64,000 nt of DNA, from positions 148,876-212,875 of the forward strand of contig NZ_FRCP01000014.1 in assembly GCF_900142955.1 (NCBI RefSeq). The letters run 5' to 3'. The DNA comes from Anaerosporobacter mobilis DSM 15930. GTDB taxonomy: Bacteria; Bacillota; Clostridia; Lachnospirales; Lachnospiraceae. The notes under the pieces are model-generated. The model saw only the letters and a program-made list of their open reading frames with translations, was not told the origin of the DNA and searched no databases. A program made the position numbers and the translations under genes. Below are positions 51,151 to 59,803 of the stretch, piece after piece (the stretch's first letter is position 1; every line of letters begins with the position of its first letter).

Positions 51151-53871
51151 CTATTCTCCCTCGGAAGGAGTTTGTTCACCTGGATTATCTGGTCCAGGAT
51201 TTGGTGTAGTTGGTATACTTACATCTGGAATTGGAGGAATAACTTCTTCATCAGTTTCTTCTTCCTCTTCATCGTAATACTCATCATCTGGGTTAGGTTC
51301 AGTTTCTAAATCGCCAGTTGATGCGGATGTATGCACATTACAAACAGAATCCTCTAAAGATTTCGGTAATAGATAAGGAGTATCTTTGGTTGCTCCTGTT
51401 TCTTCTTTAACTAAGAATACCTTATCATGAATATCACCTTCTGGGCAGAACTCGCCAGCTTGTAAACCAGATACTTTACAGATTCTTATCTTAACATGAG
51501 TATCGCAAATTTCAGTTGGAACAGTACCCTTAGCAAAATACTCTGTTCTAACAGTGCTGCCACCTTGAGCGAATTCGCAGACACCATCTCTGGCTAACTT
51601 TCCACTCTTAGTACATATTTTAGCGGTTACGATAGAGTCTGGCTTCGTAAATGTTTTCTTTTCATAGCCTTCGTGAACTTTTTTCATAATTAAGTTCCAT
51701 AATCGTTTGTGATAGGAAGTATTAACTCTGTTTTGATCACCGGTGTTGTTATCGTAACCACCCCATATACCAGCAGTATAATAAGGTGTATAGCCTACAA
51801 ACCATAAATCCTTACTATCTGTTGACGTACCTGTTTTACCAGCTACAGGCATTGAACCTAAGTTAATGTAAGAAGCGGCAGTACCAATCTTAACTACATC
51901 TTCCATAGCACTTGTTAATAAGAATGCTGTTGATTCTTTCATAACTTGACTAGTTGTTGGAGTATTATCGATAATAAGTTTTCCATTGTGGTCATATATT
52001 TGCGTATATAGTGTTGGTTCTGTGTAGATTCCGTTATTAGCAATGCTTGCGAATGCTGAAGTTAACTCTAAGTTTTTAACACCATAAGTTAAACCGCCAA
52101 GTCCCATCGGTAAATTAATGTCTGAATGTACTTTGCCGTCTTCTGTTGTTACACTATCAACAATAGAAGTGAATCCTAGTTTCATAAGGTAGGAATAACC
52201 TAATTGAGGAGTAATCTGTTCTAATGTCTTAACTGTTACAATATTATTTGAGTTCCAAATAGCTTCTCGTAAAGTTGTGAGACCATTATATACACCACGT
52301 CTCCAGTTGTTAACTGTTGTATTTGTTCCAGGGTATTTGTATGGTGCATCGTCTTGAACAGTTGCCAAAGTCATACCTGCGTTATCAAGTGCAGGTAAAT
52401 AAGTTGATAATACTTTGAAGGTAGACCCTGGTTGTCTTAATGTTCGAGTAGCTCGATTTAATGTAAGACTACCTTCCTTTTCACCACGTCCACCAACTAA
52501 GGCTAGAACTTGACCATTATTTTGATTCATTAGAACAAATGATACTTGCGGCTGAAGAGTAAAGGTTTTCTTCTCACCAAGTATTTCATCACCTGATTCT
52601 AATACAGAAGCCTTAAACTCTTCCGTGTAAGCATCTGCGTCTACTTTGTTTTTGAAAAACAAATTGAAACTTGGTTGCTTCGAGGTGAAGTAATTTTTTA
52701 GATGTCCTTCTGAATAATTAATGGTAGACCCATCTGCTTTCAGAATGGATAAAGCATACGTTAATTCATATATATGGTAGGCTTCCGGATAATTTGATTC
52801 ATCATTAATTACCGTATCACATATCTCTTGAAGTTTTGTATCTTGTGTTGTATTAATTCTAAGACCACCACGATAGATTGCGTTAATAGCTTGTGTCTCC
52901 GTATAACCTAATTTATCTTGTAAATCTTCTTGAACCTGAAGAATTAGTTCATCAACAAAATAGGAGTTAGTAGTTGAATTAGTACTTATTTGTTCTTCAT
53001 TAACTAATTGAATTCTTTCGTATACATCATCCTTTAGTGCTTCATCATATTCTTCTTGTGTAATGTGTCCTTGCTCTAGCATTTTACTTAGAATAATATT
53101 TCTTTTAGCAGCATTATCTTCTGGATGGGTAATTGGATTTAGATATACAGGGCTTTGTGTAATACCTGCAATTACGGCAGCTTCTGATAAGGTAAGTTTT
53201 TTTACATCTTTATTAAAATATCGTAAGGATGCAGCTTGTACCCCTAGTGTACCCTGACCAAGGTTAATGGTGTTTAGATAGTATTCAAGAATTTGATTTT
53301 TATCTAATTTGTCCTCTAATTTGATAGCTAGATATTGTTCTTGAACCTTTCGTTGCAGTTTATCGAAGAATTTATCTTCGTTTCCACCTTCGAATACTTG
53401 GTTTTTTAGAAGCTGTTGGGTTAGTGTACTAGCACCCTCTGAAAATCTACCTGATTTAACACCGACGAAGAAAGCACGGAAGATACCTTTTACATCGATA
53501 CCATTATGTGTCCAGAAACGTTCATCTTCAGTTGAGATGAAGGCGTTTTGCACAACTTCAGGTATATTTTTTAAGTCAACATAGATACGGTTTGCTTGAG
53601 AACCGACTAGTTTTTGTATTTCATTTCCTTCACTATCATATATTATTGTTGAGAACCCGCTAGGTTTAACATCAATAGAATCGATACTTGGGGCACTATC
53701 TAACATGCCTTTTAATGCACCAAGACCAGTGAATGTACCTATTATTGATATAGCAACAATGCAGACAATACAGGTACGCAGAAAAGATATAAGTGCTTTT
53801 TTTGAAAGCTTCTGCGAAGTGGAGTGTATATTCCGCTGTTTATTCGCTGTACCACGTTTACTAAAGTCCAT
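51151..53871 (-). CDS. Class A penicillin-binding protein (PBP1a-type)
   Basis: About 906 residues: a short basic cytoplasmic tail, one membrane helix (about 28-50), a GT51 glycosyltransferase (STEDERFWTHNGID, GASTLTQQLLKN) and a transpeptidase. The latter has the SxxK serine in GSTFKVLST, SNN (NSNNIVTVK) and KTGTS (AGKTGTSTDSKDLWF). The C-terminal region has several spaced cysteines (CTKSGKLARDGVC, CDTHVKIRIC, FCPEG) and ends in an acidic Pro-rich tail. It polymerises and cross-links peptidoglycan. The start at 53871 follows AAGGAGG on the minus strand. Placement beside spoVA does not by itself imply a sporulation role. Confidence 0.95.
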   Translation of the reverse strand: MDFSKRGTANKQRNIHSTSQKLSKKALISFLRTCIVCIVAISIIGTFTGLGALKGMLDSAPSIDSIDVKPSGFSTIIYDSEGNEIQKLVGSQANRIYVDLKNIPEVVQNAFISTEDERFWTHNGIDVKGIFRAFFVGVKSGRFSEGASTLTQQLLKNQVFEGGNEDKFFDKLQRKVQEQYLAIKLEDKLDKNQILEYYLNTINLGQGTLGVQAASLRYFNKDVKKLTLSEAAVIAGITQSPVYLNPITHPEDNAAKRNIILSKMLEQGHITQEEYDEALKDDVYERIQLVNEEQISTNSTTNSYFVDELILQVQEDLQDKLGYTETQAINAIYRGGLRINTTQDTKLQEICDTVINDESNYPEAYHIYELTYALSILKADGSTINYSEGHLKNYFTSKQPSFNLFFKNKVDADAYTEEFKASVLESGDEILGEKKTFTLQPQVSFVLMNQNNGQVLALVGGRGEKEGSLTLNRATRTLRQPGSTFKVLSTYLPALDNAGMTLATVQDDAPYKYPGTNTTVNNWRRGVYNGLTTLREAIWNSNNIVTVKTLEQITPQLGYSYLMKLGFTSIVDSVTTEDGKVHSDINLPMGLGGLTYGVKNLELTSAFASIANNGIYTEPTLYTQIYDHNGKLIIDNTPTTSQVMKESTAFLLTSAMEDVVKIGTAASYINLGSMPVAGKTGTSTDSKDLWFVGYTPYYTAGIWGGYDNNTGDQNRVNTSYHKRLWNLIMKKVHEGYEKKTFTKPDSIVTAKICTKSGKLARDGVCEFAQGGSTVRTEYFAKGTVPTEICDTHVKIRICKVSGLQAGEFCPEGDIHDKVFLVKEETGATKDTPYLLPKSLEDSVCNVHTSASTGDLETEPNPDDEYYDEEEEETDEEVIPPIPDVSIPTTPNPGPDNPGEQTPSEGE

Positions 53872-54321
53872 AATAAGCCTCCTTTTCGGTACTATTATAT
53901 CAAAAAATTGTATTAAAATAAAGTAAAATAAATAACCAGAGACATAGTGCAATGTGTAGTGTAAATATATGGGTATTTAGTCTTATTGATTATTTACTAG
54001 TATTGACAAATTACAATAGATTAGACATTTGTTGAAAATGGCTTATAATATCTGTCTTTACAAATAAAATTGTAGAATAAAATAAAAGTGTATCAAATCT
54101 ACCTATATATAATTAAGAAAAAAACCGATGATAAAACATTAGTTGCTAGAATAAGACAAAATATTTTGTCGGAATATTAAAAATAAGTCGAATTATTGAT
54201 AAAATTTAAACATTGTGCGATATAATTTCCTAGAAATTGGAATAAATTAGTAGTATAATTTTCTAAGATAGTGTATAAGCATTGTCAAAGTTGTGGTTAT
54301 TTTACTGTAGGAGGTATTTGT
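53872..54321 (+). promoter_or_regulatory. AT-rich control region with a 16-bp palindrome
   Basis: This 450-base gap separates divergent genes. GACAAAATATTTTGTC (54155-54170) is a perfect palindrome whose arms resemble head-to-head Spo0A boxes. TTGTCGGAA overlaps it, and a further AAGTCGAAT lies at 54185-54193. A TATAAT lies at 54255-54260. The rest is featureless AT-rich DNA to my eye. Spo0A binding is only a suggestion. Confidence 0.4.
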
Positions 54322-54630
54322 ATGAAACGAATTGACCTAATCGGGGAGAGGAATGTTACGTTAGAAGACCAGAGGGAGATGGTTTTAAATTATTACTTAA
54401 TTGAAGAACCATCAAAAGAAAACGGGGTAATGAATAGTTCGAAATATTTGTATGGAATCAAAATCGAGAAACAATTTGGGGGAATTGTGGAATCGGAAGA
54501 GGTGGAAGCGCTATCGTACTCGAAGGAAGTAGTACTACAATTAATTAGCACACTAATGGAATGTACTGTAACTCCCATGACTTTGATAGAAGTGGTGGAT
54601 GAGCTTATCACTCTAAGGCAATGTAGCTAA
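54322..54630 (+). CDS. DUF6514-like small hypothetical protein
   Basis: A 102-residue soluble protein with a beta-rich centre (YYLIEEPSK, YLYGIKIEKQFGGIVESEEV) and two C-terminal helices ending VVDELITLRQ. It resembles a clostridial family I recall as DUF6514, function unknown. The frame could extend to 54271, but GGAGGT eight bases before the ATG at 54322 fixes the start. It is preceded by the palindromic region and followed by a YigZ-family gene, possibly on the same transcript. Confidence 0.65.
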   Translation: MKRIDLIGERNVTLEDQREMVLNYYLIEEPSKENGVMNSSKYLYGIKIEKQFGGIVESEEVEALSYSKEVVLQLISTLMECTVTPMTLIEVVDELITLRQCS

Positions 54631-54753
54631 GATGGCCAATCGCATAGATAGCTAATGTATAAGAAGACATTCTTGCATTATAAGCGGACATACGTTATGA
54701 TATGTATCATATTGGATAATCAATGTTTACAGATTGTGAGGTACCGAGTTTAT

Positions 54754-55425
54754 ATGATAGAAAGTTACAAGGCAGTTTATGCAGCTGGACAGGAAGAAAT
54801 TGTTGAGAAAAAATCGCGTTTTATTGCTTCGGTTCAACCTATTGAATCAGAAGAAGAGGCAATCTCGTATATAGAACAGCTTCGTAAAAATTATTGGGAT
54901 GCAACTCATAACTGCTATGCTTACGTCGTAGGGAAAAGAAATGAAGTGCAAAGATGTAGTGATGATGGAGAACCGAGTGGAACAGCAGGAAAACCGATGT
55001 TAGATGTATTACTTGGACAAGGGATTCATAATGTAGTAGTGGTAGTCACTAGATATTTTGGTGGAACGTTATTAGGAACGGGAGGCTTAGTTCGTGCTTA
55101 TACGAATGCTACTATAGAGGGTCTTAAGCAAAGTGTTATTGTTGAAAAAAAAGCTGGCAAGAAAGTGCGTATTGTTACTGATTATAATGGAGTTGGTAAA
55201 TTACAATATATAACTTGTCAGATGCAGATAACAGTGCTAAATACCATTTATACTGATATAGTTACGATAGAGTTATTAGTTACCTTTGATCAGTTACATC
55301 TATTACAACAAGAAGTTATTGAAGCAACTAGTGGAAAATGTAAATTAGAAGAATACGGTAGTACGTATTTCGCACAAGTCAAAGATGAGATTATAGTATT
55401 CGATGATGAGCTAGTAGAAAGTTAA
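54754..55425 (+). CDS. YigZ/IMPACT family protein
   Basis: A 223-residue protein with the UPF0029/IMPACT N-terminal domain: EEKKSRFIA-like VEKKSRFIASVQPI, ATHNCYAYVVG, SDDGEPSGTAGKPML and VVVVTRYFGGTLLGTGGLVRAY. A smaller C-terminal ferredoxin-like domain follows. Members are implicated in ribosome or translation-associated processes, but the bacterial role is not settled. The longest frame opens at 54655. MIESYKAVYAAG at 54754 matches the family length despite a weak ribosome binding site. A strong terminator follows. Confidence 0.9.
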   Translation: MIESYKAVYAAGQEEIVEKKSRFIASVQPIESEEEAISYIEQLRKNYWDATHNCYAYVVGKRNEVQRCSDDGEPSGTAGKPMLDVLLGQGIHNVVVVVTRYFGGTLLGTGGLVRAYTNATIEGLKQSVIVEKKAGKKVRIVTDYNGVGKLQYITCQMQITVLNTIYTDIVTIELLVTFDQLHLLQQEVIEATSGKCKLEEYGSTYFAQVKDEIIVFDDELVES

Positions 55426-55472
55426 AAGTGCTTGGAAAAATTAGATTGGGCTAATTTTTCCAAGCACTTTTT
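55425..55472 (+). terminator. Rho-independent terminator of the YigZ-family gene
   Basis: The arms 55425-55444 and 55451-55470 pair perfectly over 20 bases (AAAGTGCTTGG to CCAAGCACTTT) around a six-base loop, with TTTTT at the end. Confidence 0.9.
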
Positions 55473-55515
55473 GTGTGGTCAAATGGATACTCCGTAATCT
55501 ATCGGTTAAATTACC

Positions 55516-55757
55516 GGTTAGAGCGTCAAAAGTTAAATTTAATTTTGATTTCGCCAATTTAAATTTATGTGTGAACATGTTATGTCAAACGTAATTCACT
55601 CGCAACGCGCTCTCGCCCTGCTGAAGTTCGTAGTGGTACTAGTACCAACGACCTCATACAGTTGCCCATCGAACTATGTTCGACATAACATTAGTTAAGT
55701 TTTATATGTGCAAATTGACGAAGGCAAGTTTTACGAGAGGCTTTTGACATTCTAACC
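55516..55757. repeat. MITE-like inverted-repeat element (about 242 bp)
   Basis: The termini GGTTAGAGCGTCAAAAG (55516-55532) and CTTTTGACATTCTAACC (55741-55757) are inverted repeats matching at 15 of 17 positions. Further inside, TGTTATGTC faces GACATAACA, TTCGCCAATTT faces AAATTGACGAA, and TGGTACTAGTACCA near the centre is a perfect palindrome. The whole unit can fold into one long imperfect hairpin. It carries no credible open frame. Related pieces lie at 2597-2727 and 42273-42309. Confidence 0.6.
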
Positions 55758-55759
55758 AG

Positions 55760-55936
55760 TTAAATAAACTGATTGGTGGTTTCGTCATAACGATAATCGA
55801 TAGATTCAAGTTTTGAACATAAGGATTGCTCGTCTATGGTAAGAGAAGAACATAGATCCTTTAAGTTTGGGTAGAAATCTCTTAATTGTGTATTTATATA
55901 GCTAAGTAACATTACTGGATCGTTTGGTATATTCAT
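55760..55936 (-). CDS. DUF4250 domain protein
   Basis: A 58-residue protein, NIPNDPVMLLSYINTQLRDF to YDETTNQFI, which I recognise as DUF4250, a short clostridial family of unknown function. It looks like a small winged-helix-like domain. The frame extends to 55978, but GAAAGGAAG seven bases before the ATG at 55936 marks the start and gives the family's usual length. It diverges from the ABC/GntR operon, and the inverted-repeat element abuts its 3' end. Confidence 0.85.
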   Translation of the reverse strand: MNIPNDPVMLLSYINTQLRDFYPNLKDLCSSLTIDEQSLCSKLESIDYRYDETTNQFI

Positions 55937-56022
55937 AGAAACTTCCTTTCGTACTTCGTTGGTTTTTAACACATTCATTATAGTAAATTATTTATTAAGA
56001 AACAAGAACGAAAATAAACGCC

Positions 56023-56090
56023 TTGACATACTGTGTATATGTGTATATACTGTGTATATAGATATATACAGGATATGTACATATATACAG
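56023..56090 (+). promoter_or_regulatory. Promoter with concentric palindromic operator array (ABC/GntR operon)
   Basis: TTGACA (56023-56028) and TATACT (56046-56051) have 17-base spacing. Four half-sites surround and follow the -10 box: CTGTGTATAT at 56031 and 56050, and ATATATACAG at 56062 and 56081. Both pairs share the same centre (56060.5), forming two nested palindromes. GntR proteins of the YtrA type bind such AT-rich palindromes at their own promoters, and this operon encodes one. Confidence 0.75.
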
Positions 56091-56129
56091 TTAGAGCATG
56101 GAGTGGTTTGTGAAAGGAGTTTTTTGATA

Positions 56130-56996
56130 ATGGAGTATATATTAGAAGTTGAAAATGTTAATAAAAAATTAGACACATTCTCTTTAGAAAACATTGATTT
56201 TAAGTTAGAACCTGGCTTTATTATGGGGTTAATAGGCAGGAATGGTTCAGGAAAGACTACTTTGATTAACACGATTTTAGGCTTGTATCAAAAAACAACA
56301 GGGAATGTAAGGATTTGTGGTCATGATCTTTGTAGGGATGAAAGCAGAGCGAAAGGGGAATTGGGATTTGTACTGGATGAGAATCCATTTCTGGAAGACT
56401 TTTCTTCCCTCGATAATGCTAGAATCTATTCGTCTTATTACAAAAACTTCAACATGGATATGTTTACAAGATATTGTAGTAGATTTGATGTGGATCCAAA
56501 AAGAAAACTAAAGAAGTTGTCTAAAGGAACCATTATCAAGTTTCAACTTGCTTTTGCTTTATCGCATGATGCGAAATTATTCGTTATGGACGAACCAGCA
56601 AGTGGTTTGGATCCGGTATTTCGTCGTGAACTTATGGAGATTATGTATGATGCAATATTGAGTGGAGATAAGAGTATTTTGTTCTCTACCCATCTAACGG
56701 AAGAGATTGATATGGTAGCTGATTATGTTACTATACTACATGAAGGAAAACAAGTTATCACTACTTCGAAAGAAGAGTTGTTTGAATCTTACCGAGTTGT
56801 GAAAGGAAGTGAAGAAAAGATTCAGTTATTACAACCTTCTGTAATTGGTAAGAAAGTAACACCGTATTATGTTGAAGCATTAGTTAAGAATGAGGAGTCA
56901 ATACTGAATAAAGGATGTCAGATAGAGATTCCAACAATAGCAGACTTTATGTTTTATTTTTCAACGGATAAAAGAGAGGAGTTTACTTATGTCTAA
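56130..56996 (+). CDS. ABC transporter ATP-binding protein (YtrB-like)
   Basis: A 288-residue ATPase with Walker A GRNGSGKTT, signature LSKGTIIKFQLAF (LSKG variant), Walker B LFVMDEPASGLDP and H-loop FSTHL. The LSKG signature and neighbouring GntR gene resemble YtrB/BcrA-type exporters. The frame could open at 55959, but GAAAGGAG before the ATG at 56130 is clear. It is the first gene of the operon behind the palindromic operator and overlaps the permease gene by eight bases. The substrate is unknown; related systems respond to cell-wall antibiotics. Confidence 0.88.
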   Translation: MEYILEVENVNKKLDTFSLENIDFKLEPGFIMGLIGRNGSGKTTLINTILGLYQKTTGNVRICGHDLCRDESRAKGELGFVLDENPFLEDFSSLDNARIYSSYYKNFNMDMFTRYCSRFDVDPKRKLKKLSKGTIIKFQLAFALSHDAKLFVMDEPASGLDPVFRRELMEIMYDAILSGDKSILFSTHLTEEIDMVADYVTILHEGKQVITTSKEELFESYRVVKGSEEKIQLLQPSVIGKKVTPYYVEALVKNEESILNKGCQIEIPTIADFMFYFSTDKREEFTYV

Positions 56997-57696
56997 TAAA
57001 GATTTGCGTAAAGCTCTTTTGATTCGATATGGTGTATGCTTTAAAAATAGGTGGTATAACGTGTTTTTGATTATTATATATTTCGGTCTTTCTATTTTGG
57101 AAGAAATTAGATTTATGAATGTAAAGGAAGGAAGCTCTTATATAATTCCTGCGGGCGTATTCGCTATTGTCGGAGTTGTAGCTATATTGGCTGTTGAGAT
57201 TACTAGGCATGAGAAGTGTCAATATATTGTGCCATTATCTTATGAGGAAAGGAAACGTTATTATCTTATTGGAGTATTGTTTAATTTTACATTTATGCTG
57301 CTTATGTGTTTGTTGTTTATGGGAATTACAATAGCCATTAATAAGGAGTATGGGATGGCAGTGATCAAGGTGTTTGCGATAATGGGATTACCTTATAGTA
57401 TTGTAGCCTCCTTTCAAAAAATTAATATGTTTAAAGGTAAAAAGAAAAAAGACAACCCAAAGGGTGTTTATGTCAGTTATGTCATTGGAGTGGTTGTGGG
57501 CATTTTGGCTTCTGTTTTACTATTTCAGATTGGGTATTTGTTTGAGCACCCACTATATATGAAGTTAACTGCCGTGTTATTAAATGTGTTGTCATTAGGA
57601 AGAGCAATATATGCAATATTGGAAATTATAAATCGCGATACGGATTATGAGAATGTTAAAGTTAATCAGTTGAAAGTCTTGAAGAAATTGATGTAA
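56989..57696 (+). CDS. ABC-2-type membrane permease of the first exporter
   Basis: A 235-residue protein with about six helices (YNVFLIIIYFGLSIL, IIPAGVFAIVGVVAILAV, YLIGVLFNFTFMLLMCLLF and others) and short charged ends. No sequence motif identifies the family, which is normal for ABC-2-type permeases. It overlaps the preceding ATPase gene by eight bases and ends 14 bases before the GntR gene. It therefore should pair with that ATPase. Confidence 0.72.
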   Translation: MSNKDLRKALLIRYGVCFKNRWYNVFLIIIYFGLSILEEIRFMNVKEGSSYIIPAGVFAIVGVVAILAVEITRHEKCQYIVPLSYEERKRYYLIGVLFNFTFMLLMCLLFMGITIAINKEYGMAVIKVFAIMGLPYSIVASFQKINMFKGKKKKDNPKGVYVSYVIGVVVGILASVLLFQIGYLFEHPLYMKLTAVLLNVLSLGRAIYAILEIINRDTDYENVKVNQLKVLKKLM

Positions 57697-57710
57697 GTGA
57701 GGTGATTTGG

Positions 57711-58088
57711 TTGAATATTATTATATCGAATAGTAGTAATCTTGCTATCTATGAGCAGATTGTTAATCAGATAAAATCAGCAATTATCAATAAAGAGGTA
57801 GTGGCTGGAGATGCAATGCCGTCTATTCGTGGTCTGGCGAAAGATTTACAGATTAGTGTTATTACAACAAAGCGAGCGTATGAAGAACTTGAAAAAGAAG
57901 GATTATTATATTCCGTTACAGGAAAGGGTTTTTATATATGCGAACAAAACACTGATATATTGAAGGAGAAGAAGATTAGTATGATAGAAAAACATCTGCA
58001 AGATATATTGAATGAGTGTAAAGCGGCAGGATTATCATTAGAGGATATCCAGGATATGATAGAAGTGCTATATCAGGAGACTGAGTAA
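57711..58088 (+). CDS. GntR-family regulator, YtrA subfamily
   Basis: A 125-residue protein consisting of a GntR winged helix (YEQIVNQIKSAIINKEVVAGDAMPSIRGLAKDL, then VITTKRAYEELEKEGLLYSVTGKGFYI) and a short C-terminal dimerisation helix pair. This is the compact YtrA layout lacking a ligand domain. TTG at 57711 with GAGGTGA upstream is the likely start; the frame also allows 57702. It lies between two exporter pairs and presumably represses the operon through the palindromic array at 56031-56090. Confidence 0.88.
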   Translation: MNIIISNSSNLAIYEQIVNQIKSAIINKEVVAGDAMPSIRGLAKDLQISVITTKRAYEELEKEGLLYSVTGKGFYICEQNTDILKEKKISMIEKHLQDILNECKAAGLSLEDIQDMIEVLYQETE

Positions 58089-58104
58089 GTTAGGGGGGCT
58101 TATA

Positions 58105-58998
58105 TTGCAAGTAAATGAGGCTATACGAGTAGAGAATCTAAGTAAGAATTTTAGGAAATTTAATTTAAGCGATATTAGTTTTTCTTTAGATAAAGGCTTT
58201 ATAATGGGGATTATCGGTAGAAATGGTGCGGGGAAAACAACATTAATGAAGTTGCTATATGGTGTGTACACAAAGAGTCAAGGAGAGGTCTATATCGATG
58301 GTAAAAGGTTTTACAAAAAAGATTATAAAGTTAGACAACGAATTGGATATATTGCAGAAGAGGATCGCTTTTTACTTGAAAAGACGTTGTTAGAAAATGC
58401 GAAGGCGTTTGGAAGTTTATATGACCAATTTGATGTGGATTATTTTAAAGAATTATTATGCAAGTATAATTTAGATGAGGAGAAAACACCTGATCAATTA
58501 TCAAAAGGAATGAAGATTAAATTTCAATTGGCTTTTGTGCTCGCAAATCATCCTAAATTGTTGTTATTGGATGAACCAACAGGGGGGCTAGATCCAATAT
58601 TTAGACAAGAATTTCTTGGTATATTACAAGGATTGGTAGAAGAAGAAAATATGGGAGTGATTATATCTACGCATATTACAACAGATCTTGATAAGATTGC
58701 AGATTACATTATGATACTTGATAAAGGTAAAATGATTTCGCTATCTACGAAAGAAGAGTTGATGGATGAATATCGATTGATAAAAGGACCACGAGAGATT
58801 CTCCGTAGTTTACCTAAGGAGATATTTATTAGTGTGAAGAGTACGAATAGTGGGTTTGAAGGGCTAGCACATCATAGCAAAAAGATAGCAGGCCAGGAGG
58901 AATGGCTACATAAGATTGTAATTGAAAACCCAGATTTAAGTGATATCTTATATTATTTAACTCAAACTTCGTACCCTAAGATTTCGGGGAGTAGCTAA
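58105..58998 (+). CDS. ABC transporter ATP-binding protein of the second exporter
   Basis: A 297-residue ATPase with Walker A GRNGAGKTT, signature LSKGMKIKFQLAF, Walker B LLLLDEPTGGLDP and H-loop ISTHI. It is clearly a paralogue of the ATPase at 56130: both have the same LSKG signature and a similar C-terminal extension. It starts at TTG with GGGGGG seven bases upstream, 16 bases after the GntR gene. It pairs with the downstream membrane protein. Confidence 0.86.
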   Translation: MQVNEAIRVENLSKNFRKFNLSDISFSLDKGFIMGIIGRNGAGKTTLMKLLYGVYTKSQGEVYIDGKRFYKKDYKVRQRIGYIAEEDRFLLEKTLLENAKAFGSLYDQFDVDYFKELLCKYNLDEEKTPDQLSKGMKIKFQLAFVLANHPKLLLLDEPTGGLDPIFRQEFLGILQGLVEEENMGVIISTHITTDLDKIADYIMILDKGKMISLSTKEELMDEYRLIKGPREILRSLPKEIFISVKSTNSGFEGLAHHSKKIAGQEEWLHKIVIENPDLSDILYYLTQTSYPKISGSS

Positions 58999-59055
58999 TT
59001 GCTATATTCAGCTCTACTATAGAAGAGCAAAAGTTATGGGAGGAGCGTAAAGAAC

Positions 59056-59670
59056 GTGTTAGGAAAACAAATTAGATTTGATTTATCAATTTTACGGAGT
59101 AATCCAATTAAGTATTTTATATTCGTTATTCAGATCGCTTTGGTCTGTTTGATTAGTCTATATACTTATAATAATCAAGTTATGGTTTTTATGGCAATAG
59201 AACTCATTATAATAATGATTATGATTTTGTTTATGGTGAATATAAGTACAGTCTTTGAAAAACTAAGCCTTGAATTTACTGTGAAAAAGCTAGTTTTCTA
59301 CCCTACAACAAAAGTAACAAATCTAATTAGTAAGGCTATTCTGCTTCTTATGTTTGTTGTAGTACAAATTGTTTTGAATTGCCTTGCAGTATATATAGGA
59401 ACCTTAGTTCGTGGAAATGAGTTTAATAGTCAAGCATTAAATCTTTTGAATATATGGACCTTGGTAGCGGGAATTTTTTGCTTTGTAACGATTTGGGGAT
59501 TGTATAATATAGGTGCAGTATTTGTAATGTCCTGCCTTTGTACACCGATTTTCTTTATCGTATTCTCTGGTCCCGAATTTCTTAAGTTAGATATTTTCGA
59601 TATAGTAGTATTAATAAGCTTATTTATATTTGATTTAGTGGTTAATGTCTTAAAATATATGAAATCGTAA
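59056..59670 (+). CDS. Membrane subunit of the second ABC exporter
   Basis: A 204-residue hydrophobic protein with about six helices (YFIFVIQIALVCLISLYTY, FMAIELIIIMIMILFMV, AILLLMFVVVQIVLNCLAV and more). It starts at GTG with GGGAGGAG upstream. It resembles ABC-2-type permeases only in hydrophobicity and context, directly behind an ATPase gene. It is the last gene of the GntR-controlled operon. Confidence 0.65.
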   Translation: MLGKQIRFDLSILRSNPIKYFIFVIQIALVCLISLYTYNNQVMVFMAIELIIIMIMILFMVNISTVFEKLSLEFTVKKLVFYPTTKVTNLISKAILLLMFVVVQIVLNCLAVYIGTLVRGNEFNSQALNLLNIWTLVAGIFCFVTIWGLYNIGAVFVMSCLCTPIFFIVFSGPEFLKLDIFDIVVLISLFIFDLVVNVLKYMKS

Positions 59671-59719
59671 TGTATGCATGGTATTGTTATGATTTTATCT
59701 GAAATTGTGGTATACTATT

Positions 59720-59756
59720 TTACGTGCCTTCACACGTACTGGAGGCTATCACGTAA
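59720..59756 (+). other. Hairpin in the tcdA leader
   Basis: TTACGTG (59720-59726) pairs with CACGTAA (59750-59756), with an inner GCCT/AGGC pair. The loop holds CACACGTA and a GGAGGCTA that is repeated at the true ribosome binding site (59794). It may be a decoy or regulatory hairpin, or just part of the promoter region (TATACT at 59711). Confidence 0.35.
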
Positions 59757-59803
59757 TCTGAGAGATACAATAAGAGTAAGACTTTTTAAGTATGGAGGCT
59801 ACT

